64,000 bases of DNA from Deltaproteobacteria bacterium Ga0077550 (lineage in GTDB: Bacteria; Myxococcota_A; Polyangia; Nannocystales; Nannocystaceae). The stretch lies in assembly GCA_001464385.1 (NCBI GenBank), contig LNFB01000105.1:1-64000 (forward strand), read 5' to 3'. The notes beneath the pieces were generated by a model. It was given only the letters and a program-made list of their open reading frames with translations, had not been told where the DNA came from and did not search any database. The position numbers were made by a program, and so were the translations under genes. Shown here piece by piece: positions 38,055 through 46,282 of this stretch (within the stretch, counting starts at the first letter, position 1; the number at the start of each line of letters is the position of its first letter).

Positions 38055-38861
38055 GTGGATTGCGACGAGCTCCAGCGGCGCGTGGAATCCGGCGGAGACG
38101 TCGGAGGCGCCGACGCGGCCGCGCACCTCCGGGGTTGCCCGGCGTGTGCCGCGATGCTCGCGGCGGCGCCGGGGTTGCCCCGGGCGCCTGCGCCCACCGC
38201 CGGCGGTCCGTCCTGGTCCGATCTCGCGGCCGCGCTCGAGCGCGAGGACCGACCGGTCGCGCGCGCCCGCAGCTGGTCGACGCCGCGTCGACTCGCCGTC
38301 GGTCTGCTCGCCGCCGTCGCGGTGCCCCTGTCGGTGGTCCTCGCGATGCCCCGTCCGGACCTCGGGGTGTATCCGCGGCTGCGCGCGGTCATCGAGGTGC
38401 TCGCGCTCGCGCTCGCGATCGCAGGGGCGGCCGTGGTGACGCTGCGATCGCTGCACCGGCCGCGTCGCCCGGTGTCGTCGGTGGCGGCCGCGGTGCTCGC
38501 GGTGGTGGTGATCCTCGGGCTCGCCTCGCTCCCCGCGGCCCACCACGATCACGCCGCATCGCTCGTCGGTGCCGGGGCCGATCGCTTCGGATACGCCGCG
38601 GGGTGCCTCGTGTTCGGCACGCTGTGCGGGCTGCCGGCGTGGTTCGCACTGCGCTGGCTCGCGCGCGACGGCGATCGCTTGGGCGGGCGCGCCATCGTGG
38701 TCGCGGCCGCGAGCGCTGCCGTGGGCGCTGCGGGCACGTACCTGCACTGTCCGATCGTGCACCCCGTGCACCTGTGGCTCGGCCACGTCACGGTGCTGCT
38801 GCTGCCGGGCCTCTGGGCGCTGGGCGTGGCCCGGTCGCGCCGCGCATCCTCCCGCCGCTAG
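38055..38861 (+). CDS. Zinc-finger anti-sigma factor with NrsF-like membrane domain
   Basis: 268 residues from the GTG at 38055. The N-terminus carries HLRGCPAC, the HxxxCxxC zinc motif of ZAS anti-sigma domains. After a helical stretch, six membrane helices follow (residues about 80-260), and the last two enclose YLHCPIVHPVHLWLGH, a His/Cys pattern of the DUF1109/NrsF anti-sigma family. A ZAS head joined to an NrsF-like membrane part is uncommon in my experience. It should hold the adjacent ECF sigma inactive. The gene's TAG shares the palindrome CTAG with the stop codon of the convergent gene. Confidence 0.72.
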   Translation: MDCDELQRRVESGGDVGGADAAAHLRGCPACAAMLAAAPGLPRAPAPTAGGPSWSDLAAALEREDRPVARARSWSTPRRLAVGLLAAVAVPLSVVLAMPRPDLGVYPRLRAVIEVLALALAIAGAAVVTLRSLHRPRRPVSSVAAAVLAVVVILGLASLPAAHHDHAASLVGAGADRFGYAAGCLVFGTLCGLPAWFALRWLARDGDRLGGRAIVVAAASAAVGAAGTYLHCPIVHPVHLWLGHVTVLLLPGLWALGVARSRRASSRR

Positions 38862-40354
38862 TCCGAGCTGCCGACGCGGACCCCGGCGTCCTTGCAGGTG
38901 TTGCGGACGCCACGGCGCTGGCCCAGCGGCAGGCGCTCGAAGTTCGCGCGGGCGACGTCCTGCCGGCCGAGCTTGCAGGCCGAGAGCACGACGATCCGCG
39001 CCGCGCGTGGGTCGTTGCGGGCCGCGAGGCTACGCTGGGCGTTGCGCAGCGCGGTGCCGTGGCGCCCCTCGGCGAAGGCCTTCTCGGCCTCGCGCAGCAG
39101 GGCGGCCGCGTCGAGGGCAGGGGCCGGGGTCGCGACCTTGGTCGATGTCTTCGCCGGCGTTGGCTTGGCCTGGCGGCGCTGCGCCTTGGACTTCGACTTG
39201 GCCTTCGATTTGGGCTTCGGCTTCGGTGTCGTCGTGGGCACCGGGTCGAGCTCGACGACCAGCGCTTCGTCGGGGTCCGCAGGGGCGGCGTTCTGCGCCG
39301 GGGTCGCGAGGGCGGTCGACGGGAGCGGCGACGCGACGACGGTCGACGCGACGATCTCTGGCGCGACGACCTCTGGCGCGACGACCTCTGGCGCGACGAC
39401 CTCGGGCGCTGCAGGCATCGGTTCGGCGCGCGGCGGTGCGACGGCGATCGACGGGCTCGGCGCCACGGGGCCCGCGTCGGCGGGCTCGGAGTTCGCGACG
39501 CTCACCGCCCCCTGCAGGGCGCCGAGGCTCGCGTTCGCGGCCTGCGGGACCGGGGCGAGGGCCCACACCACCCCGACGACCCCCGCCGCCACCGCGGCGA
39601 CGCCGAGCAGCCAGGGCGTCCGTCGTCGCCGAGGAGTGGGCGCCGAGGTCCGCACGACGGGGAGCGGACGATCGACGGGACGATCGATCGCGGGCACCGG
39701 GAGCGCCGGCATCGTGGGCTCGAACGCAGTGGGCTCGAGTGCGGTGGTGGTGACCTCGGGCGCGGGCGGCTCGACGTCGGGTGCGGCCCCCGGGTCGGGG
39801 CCCCGATCGATGGCGGGCGCCTCGGCGGCGAGGCACTCCGCGACCTCGAGTACGAGCGACGCGGTGTCGATCGTCGTCACCGGCCCGGGCACCGAGGACG
39901 CGCGCGCGACGGTCTCGACCGGGGTCTCGGCGGCGCGACGCGGCGCTGGGCGTGGGCCCTGGCGCAGGACGTCGGGCATCGGCAGCGGCGGACGGTGCAA
40001 GCGCGGGGGCCCCGGCATCGCACGCACGCTCGTCGGCGTCGGCGCGGCGAGCTCGATCGCGCCGCTCTCGTTCGGCAGCGCCGCGTCGGGCCCGGCCTCT
40101 GCGGAGACCTGGCGCCGCAGCGCCCGGGCCTCGACGGGTGGGAGCCGCAGCGTCGGCAGGAGCTCGTGGGGCTCGGCGGCGCGATGGCTCGGCCGCGGGC
40201 GGCGGGTCACCACCGTGCGATCCGGCGCCGCGACCAGCTCTGCGCTCGGCTCCGTGCGGGGCCCGACACCGGGTGGCGGTGGCACGCGGCCACGGGCCGG
40301 CGACTCACCGCGTGGCGCGGCGTCACGCGCCGCGGGATCGGGCGGTGGGCACAT
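38858..40354 (-). CDS. Pro-rich single-TM protein with kinase-type C-terminal helical module
   Basis: 498 residues. The cytoplasmic first half is low-complexity Pro/Ala/Arg. One membrane helix lies near residue 247 (WLLGVAAVAAGVVGVVWAL). The outside part holds four PEVVA repeats and Lys/Pro/Ser runs, then a C-terminal TPR-like module of about 75 residues (LLREAEKAFAEGRHGTAL to NTCKDAGV) like the one ending many myxobacterial Ser/Thr kinases, but no kinase domain is present. GGAGG stands nine bases before the ATG. It follows the CoA-transferase gene by 27 bases. Function unknown. Confidence 0.65.
   Translation of the reverse strand: MCPPPDPAARDAAPRGESPARGRVPPPPGVGPRTEPSAELVAAPDRTVVTRRPRPSHRAAEPHELLPTLRLPPVEARALRRQVSAEAGPDAALPNESGAIELAAPTPTSVRAMPGPPRLHRPPLPMPDVLRQGPRPAPRRAAETPVETVARASSVPGPVTTIDTASLVLEVAECLAAEAPAIDRGPDPGAAPDVEPPAPEVTTTALEPTAFEPTMPALPVPAIDRPVDRPLPVVRTSAPTPRRRRTPWLLGVAAVAAGVVGVVWALAPVPQAANASLGALQGAVSVANSEPADAGPVAPSPSIAVAPPRAEPMPAAPEVVAPEVVAPEVVAPEIVASTVVASPLPSTALATPAQNAAPADPDEALVVELDPVPTTTPKPKPKSKAKSKSKAQRRQAKPTPAKTSTKVATPAPALDAAALLREAEKAFAEGRHGTALRNAQRSLAARNDPRAARIVVLSACKLGRQDVARANFERLPLGQRRGVRNTCKDAGVRVGSSD
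39345..39404. repeat. Four 15-bp tandem repeats coding PEVVA
   Basis: Four 15-base units (ggcgcgacgacctct with changes in the first and last) lie inside the Pro-rich TM protein gene and encode A-P-E-V-V repeats on the minus strand. Confidence 0.85.
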
Positions 40355-40381
40355 ACGGATCGACCTCCACCGGCCACTCTA

Positions 40382-41542
40382 TCAGTCGGGTGCGACGGTC
40401 GCACCCAGGCACTCCGCGATCACGGCTTCGTCGACGCCACGCGCCCGCAACCGCGCCTGCGTGTGGGCGCCGAGGGCTGGCGCAGCGGCGGATGGTGGGA
40501 CCTCGAAGCTCGGGAGCGCCCGCACGGGGACCACGAGGTCTGCTCCGTCGGGCATCGGGATGTGCTCGGAGAGTGGCCCCAGCCACGGACTCGGCACGTC
40601 CGCGTCGTCGACATCGACGACGACGTCGACGGGGAGTCCCGCGGCCGCGCACGCGTCTCGCCAGGTGCGCGCCGGTGCACCCGCGAGGATCGTCGCGATG
40701 CGGGCGATGGCGTCGGCCCCGATCGCGTCGTCGCGCAGACCCACCGCGACGAGCTCGGGGACACCGAGCAGCTCGCAGAGCGTGCGCCAGAATTTGTGCT
40801 CGAGGCAGCCGACCGCGAGGCGTCGTCCGTCGCCGCAGCGATACACGCCGTACGCGGCGCAGCGCCCACCGATCAGGCGGTCGCTCGCCCCGATCGCGCC
40901 GGAGGCCTGGTGATCCGCCCACGGCCACACGACGAGGGGGAGCGCCCCGGCGCACAGCGGCTGCTCGATGTGCATGCCGACGCCGGTCGCGGCGCGCCGC
41001 AGCAGCGCGGCGAGCACGGCCTGCCCGGCGAGCAGCCCGGTGGTGACGTCGGCGATCTGCACGCGGGGTGTGTCGAGCCCGTCGCCGATGCGCGCGAGCA
41101 GGCCCGAGCGCGCGACCGCGTTGAGATCATGGGCGACGTCGTCGGCACCCTCGACACCGCCGGGGAACCCCGGCAGCGAGACCGTGACGAGGCGCGGTAC
41201 GAGCTCACGCAGCGCCTCGGGACCGACGCCCCAGCGCGCGAGCGTGCCGGGCCGGAAGCTCTCGACGAACACGTCGGCGTCGGCCACGAGCGCGCGCAGG
41301 GCCGCGTTGCCGGCATCCGTGCCGAGCCGGGCGACGACCGAGTGCGCGCCGGCGTAGTACGTTGCGAAGCCGACCCCGATCCCCCCGCGCAGCGGCGGCA
41401 TGGCGCGCATCGGATCGCCGCCGCGCGGATCCTCGAGCTTGATCACCTCGGCGCCCAGCGCCAGCAACGAGCGCGCGAGCACGGCGCCCGGGATCATGCG
41501 GGAGGCATCGACGACGCGGAGGCCGGCGAGGACCGGGGTCAT
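40382..41542 (-). CDS. Class III CoA-transferase (CaiB/BaiF family)
   Basis: 386 residues. The opening LAGLRVVDASRMIPGAVLAR and the segment LGAEVIKLEDPRGGDPMR are family hallmarks, and D165 in VQIADVTTGL is the catalytic aspartate that forms the acyl anhydride. The enzyme moves CoA between carboxylic acids, or racemises a 2-methylacyl-CoA as AMACR does; the sequence resembles the racemase-like branch but does not decide. Its ATG overlaps the stop of coaE (ATGA), a pairing that links CoA synthesis to CoA use. The partner gene downstream is the Pro-rich TM protein. Confidence 0.85.
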   Translation of the reverse strand: MTPVLAGLRVVDASRMIPGAVLARSLLALGAEVIKLEDPRGGDPMRAMPPLRGGIGVGFATYYAGAHSVVARLGTDAGNAALRALVADADVFVESFRPGTLARWGVGPEALRELVPRLVTVSLPGFPGGVEGADDVAHDLNAVARSGLLARIGDGLDTPRVQIADVTTGLLAGQAVLAALLRRAATGVGMHIEQPLCAGALPLVVWPWADHQASGAIGASDRLIGGRCAAYGVYRCGDGRRLAVGCLEHKFWRTLCELLGVPELVAVGLRDDAIGADAIARIATILAGAPARTWRDACAAAGLPVDVVVDVDDADVPSPWLGPLSEHIPMPDGADLVVPVRALPSFEVPPSAAAPALGAHTQARLRARGVDEAVIAECLGATVAPD

Positions 41543-42273
41543 TCGTCGTCCGCAGGCGCGGCGGGCGGGAAGCCGAACAGGCGCGCCGTGCCGCCGCTGG
41601 GCATCGGCTCGGCCGGCGCCCCGGTCTCGATCGCCACCGCAGGCGCGCGCGTCACCGCGGCGGTCGGGCGCAGCGGGCCGACGCGGAGGAACCGCGCGAG
41701 CAAGAACTCGACCTCGCGCCGGAGATCGTCGGGGCCGCCGTCGTTGACGATGACGTAGTCGGCGCGCTTGCGCTTGACGTCCTCGGGGAGCTGCACGGCC
41801 ATGCGCGCGCGGACCTCGGCCTCGGTCACGCCGTCGCGGGCACACACGCGTTGGATGCGGATCGACTCGTCGGCGGTCACGAGGATCACTGCCTTCATGT
41901 CGCTCTGCAGGTTCTTCTCGAACAGCAGCGGGACCTCGTAGACGGCGACCGCGTGGCCCGACTTCTCGATCGCGTCGAGCACCTGCTCGAAGCGCTCGCG
42001 GATCCGCGGGTGCAGGATGCCCTCGAGCTGCTGGCGCTTGGCCGGGTCCTGGAAGACGATCGAGGCCATCTTGCGGCGATCGAGCTCGCCGCGATCGTCG
42101 AGCACGCCGTCGCCGAAGGCCTCGACGACGCGGGCGAGGCCCTCGCTGCCCCGGGCCACGACGACGCGCGCGAGCTCGTCGGCGGAGACCACCGGCACGC
42201 CATACTGCTCGAGCAAGTCCGCGACCGCGGACTTGCCGCTGCCGATGCCTCCGGTGAGTCCGTAGACGTCCAC
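41539..42273 (-). CDS. coaE: Dephospho-CoA kinase
   Basis: 244 residues from a GTG start. The P-loop GGIGSGKS occupies residues 8-15, followed by SADELAR (normally D-A-D), the lid LHPRIRE and VPLLFE. It phosphorylates dephospho-CoA on the ribose 3'-OH, the last step of CoA synthesis. It is about 40 residues longer than the E. coli enzyme; the extra part is a C-terminal Ala/Pro tail. The gene is divergent from engB with 67 bases between, and overlaps the CoA-transferase start. Confidence 0.93.
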   Translation of the reverse strand: MDVYGLTGGIGSGKSAVADLLEQYGVPVVSADELARVVVARGSEGLARVVEAFGDGVLDDRGELDRRKMASIVFQDPAKRQQLEGILHPRIRERFEQVLDAIEKSGHAVAVYEVPLLFEKNLQSDMKAVILVTADESIRIQRVCARDGVTEAEVRARMAVQLPEDVKRKRADYVIVNDGGPDDLRREVEFLLARFLRVGPLRPTAAVTRAPAVAIETGAPAEPMPSGGTARLFGFPPAAPADDE

Positions 42274-42287
42274 TGCCTGCGCGTCAG

Positions 42288-42316
42288 GCTACACGCCGGC
42301 GGCCGCTCGGTATAGT
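42288..42316 (+). promoter_or_regulatory. Candidate promoter of engB
   Basis: TATAGT (42311-42316) stands 24 bases before the ATG of engB with GCTACA 17 bases upstream (42288-42293). The -10 is among the closest to consensus in the window. Confidence 0.5.
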
Positions 42317-42340
42317 CTGCGGGCGGAAAGCCGGTTGGGC

Positions 42341-42982
42341 ATGACACGTGAACACTGGCGGGTGACCGAGGCGCTGTTCGAGCGGAGCGCACCGACGCGC
42401 GCGGCCTTGCCGGCCGAGGGTCTCCCCGAATTCGCCGTCGCGGGGCGCTCGAACGTCGGCAAGTCGAGCCTCATCAACGCGCTCACCAACAGCAGCGCGC
42501 TCGCCCGCGTCAGCCGCTCGCCGGGCCGCACCCAACTGCTGAACGCGTTCACATGGAAGCTGCGCGGGCCCGAAGACGCGACGCTGGAGGCCCGCTGCGT
42601 CGATCTGCCGGGGTACGGGTTCGCCAAGGTCTCGCGCGACGTCCGCGAGAGCTTCGCCGAGATGGTCGAGGACTACTTGCTGCGCCGCGCGTCGTTGCGG
42701 CTCGCGTTGCTCCTCATCGACTCGCGTCGCGAGTTCGACGAGCGTGATCGGGCCCTCGTCGAGTTCCTGGCGGCCCGTCCCGCGGCGGTGCGCGTGATGG
42801 TCGTCGGCACCAAGGCCGACAAGCTGGGCGCGGCGACGCGCGGCCTGTGGGTCCAGCAAACCGCGGACGCCGCCGGGATCGCGCGTCGCGACGTCTTCCT
42901 CACGTCGACGCACGCGTCGCTCGGGCTGTTCGGGCCGCGGGGCGTGCTGGACACCATGGCCGCGACGCTGCAGCCGACATGA
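42341..42982 (+). CDS. engB: Ribosome biogenesis GTPase EngB/YsxC
   Basis: 213 residues. G1 GRSNVGKS, G2 region SPGRTQLLN, G3 DLPGYG and G4 TKADK are present in TRAFAC-GTPase order with the YsxC length. It acts in assembly of the large ribosomal subunit. The ATG at 42341 is preferred over a TTG two codons earlier. Its stop overlaps the rimI start (ATGA), heading a run of at least two coupled genes. Confidence 0.95.
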   Translation: MTREHWRVTEALFERSAPTRAALPAEGLPEFAVAGRSNVGKSSLINALTNSSALARVSRSPGRTQLLNAFTWKLRGPEDATLEARCVDLPGYGFAKVSRDVRESFAEMVEDYLLRRASLRLALLLIDSRREFDERDRALVEFLAARPAAVRVMVVGTKADKLGAATRGLWVQQTADAAGIARRDVFLTSTHASLGLFGPRGVLDTMAATLQPT

Positions 42983-43455
42983 CACCGCGGCTGCGGCCCG
43001 CCAGCGTCGCCGACCTCGACGGGATCGCCGCGGTGGAGGCCGCGAGCTTCGAGGCGCCGTGGTCGCGCGAGCTGTTCGCGCAGGAGCTCGAGCGGCCGAT
43101 CGCCCGCGTGCTGGTGGCGGACGACGACGACGACGAGGTGCTCGGCTTCGCGTGCTGGTGGTCGGTCGTCGACGAGGCGCACCTGCTGCGGATCGCGGTC
43201 GACCCGCGGGCACGTCGCGCTGGACTCGGGGCGCGTCTGCTCGCGGCGGTGCTGCGCGACGCGACCGTCGGGGGGTGTGCGCGGGTCGAGCTCGAGGTCG
43301 GGCGGCGCAACGTCGCTGCGCTGCGTCTGTACATCGCGGCCGGCTTCGTCGAGGTCGGCGTCCGTCGCGGCTACTACCAGCATCCGCCCGACGACGCGGT
43401 GTTGCTGCGCGCCGAGCTCGTCGCCCCCGCGGGCGGCCCGCTCGCGGGGGGCTGA
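42979..43455 (+). CDS. rimI: Ribosomal protein S18-alanine N-acetyltransferase RimI
   Basis: 158 residues, one GNAT fold. Motif A reads LLRIAVDPRARRAGLGARLL, with the acetyl-CoA pyrophosphate loop RRAGLG, and ELEVGRRNVAALRLY with GFVEVGVRRGYY closes the domain as in RimI. RimI acetylates the N-terminal Ala of S18. Length and motif agree; a related GNAT with another substrate cannot be fully excluded. Translationally coupled to engB. Confidence 0.85.
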   Translation: MTPRLRPASVADLDGIAAVEAASFEAPWSRELFAQELERPIARVLVADDDDDEVLGFACWWSVVDEAHLLRIAVDPRARRAGLGARLLAAVLRDATVGGCARVELEVGRRNVAALRLYIAAGFVEVGVRRGYYQHPPDDAVLLRAELVAPAGGPLAGG

Positions 43456-43501
43456 CGGGCCTCACACGCGCCCGGCTGGACGAGCGGCCCGCCGGTCGTC
43501 T

Positions 43502-44320
43502 ATGACTGCGCTCGCCTTGCCGTCGCAGTTCTCCGCGCGGGTCGACGTGAACCGAAGCCTCGGCGGCGGCTATGTCGTGCTCGAGTTCTCCGGGGTGTCC
43601 GGGGGCGCGCTCGGCGAGGTCGTCGCGGGCCAGTTCGTGATGCTCCGCGGCGAGTGGGGCCGCGAGCTGCTGAACCCGCGGGCGTTCAGTGTCCTGTGGT
43701 CCGAGCCCGACGGGCGCTTCGCCGTGCTGCTGAAGGCCTACGGCCAGGGGACGTCGCGCCTCGTCGCGAGCCCCGTGGGCGCGCGGGTCACCGTGACGGG
43801 ACCGCTGGGCCGCGGGTTCCGGCCGACCGACGGCGCGGTCACCCAGCTGCTCGTCGCCGGCGGCGTGGGCCTCCCGCCGCTGCACCTGCAGGCGCGCCAG
43901 GCGAGCGCGCGCGGCCAGGCCGCGAGGCTCGAGCTGTTCTACGGCGGCCGCGACCGCGATGATCTCGTGCTCCTCGGCGACTTCGAGGCGTGGGGCGTGC
44001 GCTCGGTCCTCGCCACCGAGGACGGCAGCGTCGGTGCGCGTGGCTTCGTCACCGCGCCGCTCGAGCAGCGCCTCGTCGACGCGCGCGCCGCCGGCGAAGC
44101 CGTGGAGATCCTCTCGTGCGGACCCACGCCGATGCTCGCCGCGGTGCGCCACATCGGCCTTCGTCACGACGTCCCGACGTGGCTCTGCCTCGAGGAGGAG
44201 ATGGCCTGCGGGTTCGGGGTCTGCCTCGGGTGCGCGGTGCCGGTCCACGGCGCGCGCCCGTATCAGTACTGCTGCAGCGACGGGCCCGTCTTCGAGGCCA
44301 AGCAGGTGCGCTGGCCATGA
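43502..44320 (+). CDS. pyrK: Dihydroorotate dehydrogenase electron-transfer subunit PyrK
   Basis: 272 residues. The FAD domain has RAFSV and the flavin/NAD linker GPLGRGFRP; the NAD domain has LLVAGGVGLPPL. The C-terminal cysteines in MACGFGVCLGC and YQYCCSDGPVF are the four ligands of a [2Fe-2S] cluster. It accepts electrons from PyrD and passes them to NAD+. The ATG at 43502 is the only start ahead of the FAD domain, 46 bases after rimI. The stop overlaps pyrD (ATGA), which fixes it as a class 1B system. Confidence 0.93.
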   Translation: MTALALPSQFSARVDVNRSLGGGYVVLEFSGVSGGALGEVVAGQFVMLRGEWGRELLNPRAFSVLWSEPDGRFAVLLKAYGQGTSRLVASPVGARVTVTGPLGRGFRPTDGAVTQLLVAGGVGLPPLHLQARQASARGQAARLELFYGGRDRDDLVLLGDFEAWGVRSVLATEDGSVGARGFVTAPLEQRLVDARAAGEAVEILSCGPTPMLAAVRHIGLRHDVPTWLCLEEEMACGFGVCLGCAVPVHGARPYQYCCSDGPVFEAKQVRWP

Positions 44321-45312
44321 CCGCGATTCCCCGCACGACTGCGATCGATCCGGCGAGCGTCGACCTGCGCACGCGCCTGGGCAAGCTCGAGCTGCCGCAC
44401 CCGATCCTCGCCGCGTCGGGCTGCTTCGCGTACGGCCAGCAGTTCGCGGACTTCATGGATCTGCGGCGCCTCGCCGGCCTCTCGACCAAGGGCATCTCGC
44501 CCAAGCCGCGGTTCGGGAACCCGCTGCCGCGCATCTGCGAGACGTCGTCCGGGATGCTCAACTCCATCGGCCTCGAGAACGTCGGCGCCGAGGCGTTCCT
44601 GGCCGAGAAGCTGCCCTTCCTCGCCGAGCTCGGCATCAGCGTCTGGGTGAACTTCTTCGGCGAGGACTTCGCCAGCTACGTCGAATGCGCACGCTTGCTC
44701 GAGGCGGGCCGCGGTCACGGGATCGACGTGCTCGAGATGAACATCTCGTGCCCCAACATCAAGAAGGGCGGCATCGAGTTCGGCACCGTGCCCGAGGTCG
44801 CCCATCGGCTGACGCGCGCGTGCGTCGAGGTGACCGACCTGCCGATCGTCGTCAAGCTGACGCCGAACGTCGCCGACGTCGTGGCGATGGCCGACGCCGT
44901 GGCCCAGGCTGGGGCCGCGGGGGTGTCGCTCATCAACACGCTCACGGGGATGGCCATCGACGTCCGCACCCGCCGACCGCGGATCGCGACGATGTACGGC
45001 GGGCTGTCCGGCCCCGCGATCAAGCCCGTCGCCCTGCGGATGGTCCACCAGGTCGCGACGGCGCTGCCGCAGCTCCCGATCTGTGGGATGGGCGGGATCC
45101 TCGGCGGGGAGGATGCGCTGGAGTTCATCATGGCCGGGGCCTGCTGCGTGCAGGTCGGGACCGCGAACTTCGCCCGGCCCGACGCCGCGCTCGTGGTCCT
45201 CGACGAGCTGCGCGCCCGGATGGCGGACCTCGGCATCGGCTCCGTGTCGGAGGTGGTGGGCTGCATCCGCCCGCTCCCGCCCGAGGCGCCGCGGGTCGAT
45301 CCCGCGGGCTGA
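44317..45312 (+). CDS. pyrD: Dihydroorotate dehydrogenase class 1B catalytic subunit
   Basis: 331 residues. The FMN-binding barrel has NISCPN with the catalytic base Cys typical of class 1, LPIVVKLTPN, and ICGMGGI/VQVGTANF phosphate-binding loops. It oxidises dihydroorotate to orotate in pyrimidine synthesis with PyrK as partner. The ATG overlaps the pyrK stop. Confidence 0.95.
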   Translation: MTAIPRTTAIDPASVDLRTRLGKLELPHPILAASGCFAYGQQFADFMDLRRLAGLSTKGISPKPRFGNPLPRICETSSGMLNSIGLENVGAEAFLAEKLPFLAELGISVWVNFFGEDFASYVECARLLEAGRGHGIDVLEMNISCPNIKKGGIEFGTVPEVAHRLTRACVEVTDLPIVVKLTPNVADVVAMADAVAQAGAAGVSLINTLTGMAIDVRTRRPRIATMYGGLSGPAIKPVALRMVHQVATALPQLPICGMGGILGGEDALEFIMAGACCVQVGTANFARPDAALVVLDELRARMADLGIGSVSEVVGCIRPLPPEAPRVDPAG

Positions 45313-45360
45313 GCCCGGTGGGTCCGCCGAGCGGCCCGTCAGATCGACCGTCGCTCGCAC

Positions 45361-45390
45361 TTGCTCGGGCCGCCGCATCTCGGATAGGCT
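45361..45390 (+). promoter_or_regulatory. Candidate promoter of psd
   Basis: TTGCTC (45361-45366) and TAGGCT (45385-45390) are 18 bases apart, in the 91-base gap after pyrD. The -10 ends 13 bases before the ATG. Confidence 0.45.
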
Positions 45391-45403
45391 CACCTCGCAA
45401 CTC

Positions 45404-46282
45404 ATGGGCAATCGTGTCGATCCATGGCGTGCGCGGGTCGCTGCCGCAGTGATCGACGCGTCGCCGGACTACGCGGCGACGCTCGTCAGCCGCGCGATGG
45501 GACTGGCGGCGCGGATGCGCCTGCCGCCGAAGATGGGGCGCGTCGCCATCGGGGCGTACATGCGCTACTTCGGCGTGAACGACCGCGACATCGATCCGCT
45601 CGCGCTCGAAGACGGGTTCGAGAGCTTCGACGCGTTCTTCACCCGGCCGATGCGCAAGGGCGCGCGATCGATCGACCGCAGCGCGCGGACGCTGGTGTCC
45701 CCGTGCGACGGCGAGCTCCGCGAGTCCACCCCGATCGAGCGCGCCGACACGGTCGTCGTCGCGAAGGGGCAGGAGTTCACCATCGGTGAGCTGCTCGCCG
45801 ACGAGGAGCTCGCCGAGCGGTTCGTCGGCGGCATCGCGTCGACGATCTACCTGCATCCGCGCGACTACCACCGCGTGCACGCGCCGTGCGACGCGCTCGC
45901 GCTGCGCGTGTCCCTGGTCCCGGGGCGCTTGCTGCCGGTGACGGCGGCCGCGGTTGCCCGCGTCCCTCGGTTGTTCGCGCTGAACGAGCGCATGGTCCAC
46001 GTCTTCGAGACCGGGCACGGTCACGTCGCCGTCGTGATGGTGGCGGCCTTCGGCGTCGGGCACATGACGTGCTCGTATCACCGCTTCGTGCCCCATCCCC
46101 GCGAGCTCCAGGTGCACCGCTGCGATCCGCCGGCGCGTCTGCGCAAGGGCGACGAGATCGGGGTGTTCCACCTCGGGAGCACGGTCATCGTGCTGACCGA
46201 GCCCGGCGTCCACGCGGCGGAGACGGACATCCCCCTGTCGCTTCGCCTCGGGCAGGTCCTCCTGGAGGACGACGCCCCGTGA
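45404..46282 (+). CDS. psd: Phosphatidylserine decarboxylase
   Basis: 292 residues. The serinolysis motif LGST (G258-S259) near the C-terminus marks the self-cleavage that makes the pyruvoyl group and splits the proenzyme into beta and alpha chains. YLHPRDYHRVHAP and FALNERMV are further family motifs. It makes phosphatidylethanolamine at the inner membrane. It has its own promoter-like box and overlaps the methyltransferase gene by GTGA. Confidence 0.93.
   Translation: MGNRVDPWRARVAAAVIDASPDYAATLVSRAMGLAARMRLPPKMGRVAIGAYMRYFGVNDRDIDPLALEDGFESFDAFFTRPMRKGARSIDRSARTLVSPCDGELRESTPIERADTVVVAKGQEFTIGELLADEELAERFVGGIASTIYLHPRDYHRVHAPCDALALRVSLVPGRLLPVTAAAVARVPRLFALNERMVHVFETGHGHVAVVMVAAFGVGHMTCSYHRFVPHPRELQVHRCDPPARLRKGDEIGVFHLGSTVIVLTEPGVHAAETDIPLSLRLGQVLLEDDAP

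Noticed and set aside
39345..39404. CRISPR-like array
   Set aside because: The 15-base units are contiguous with no spacers and lie in frame in a coding gene. The same holds for the arrays at 52337-52426 and 57648-57722.
38060..41758. A 1232-codon open frame on the plus strand
   Set aside because: It runs antisense through the Pro-rich protein and CoA-transferase genes; composition is Arg/Gly/His-rich without any domain. Such frames arise from third-position GC in this genome.
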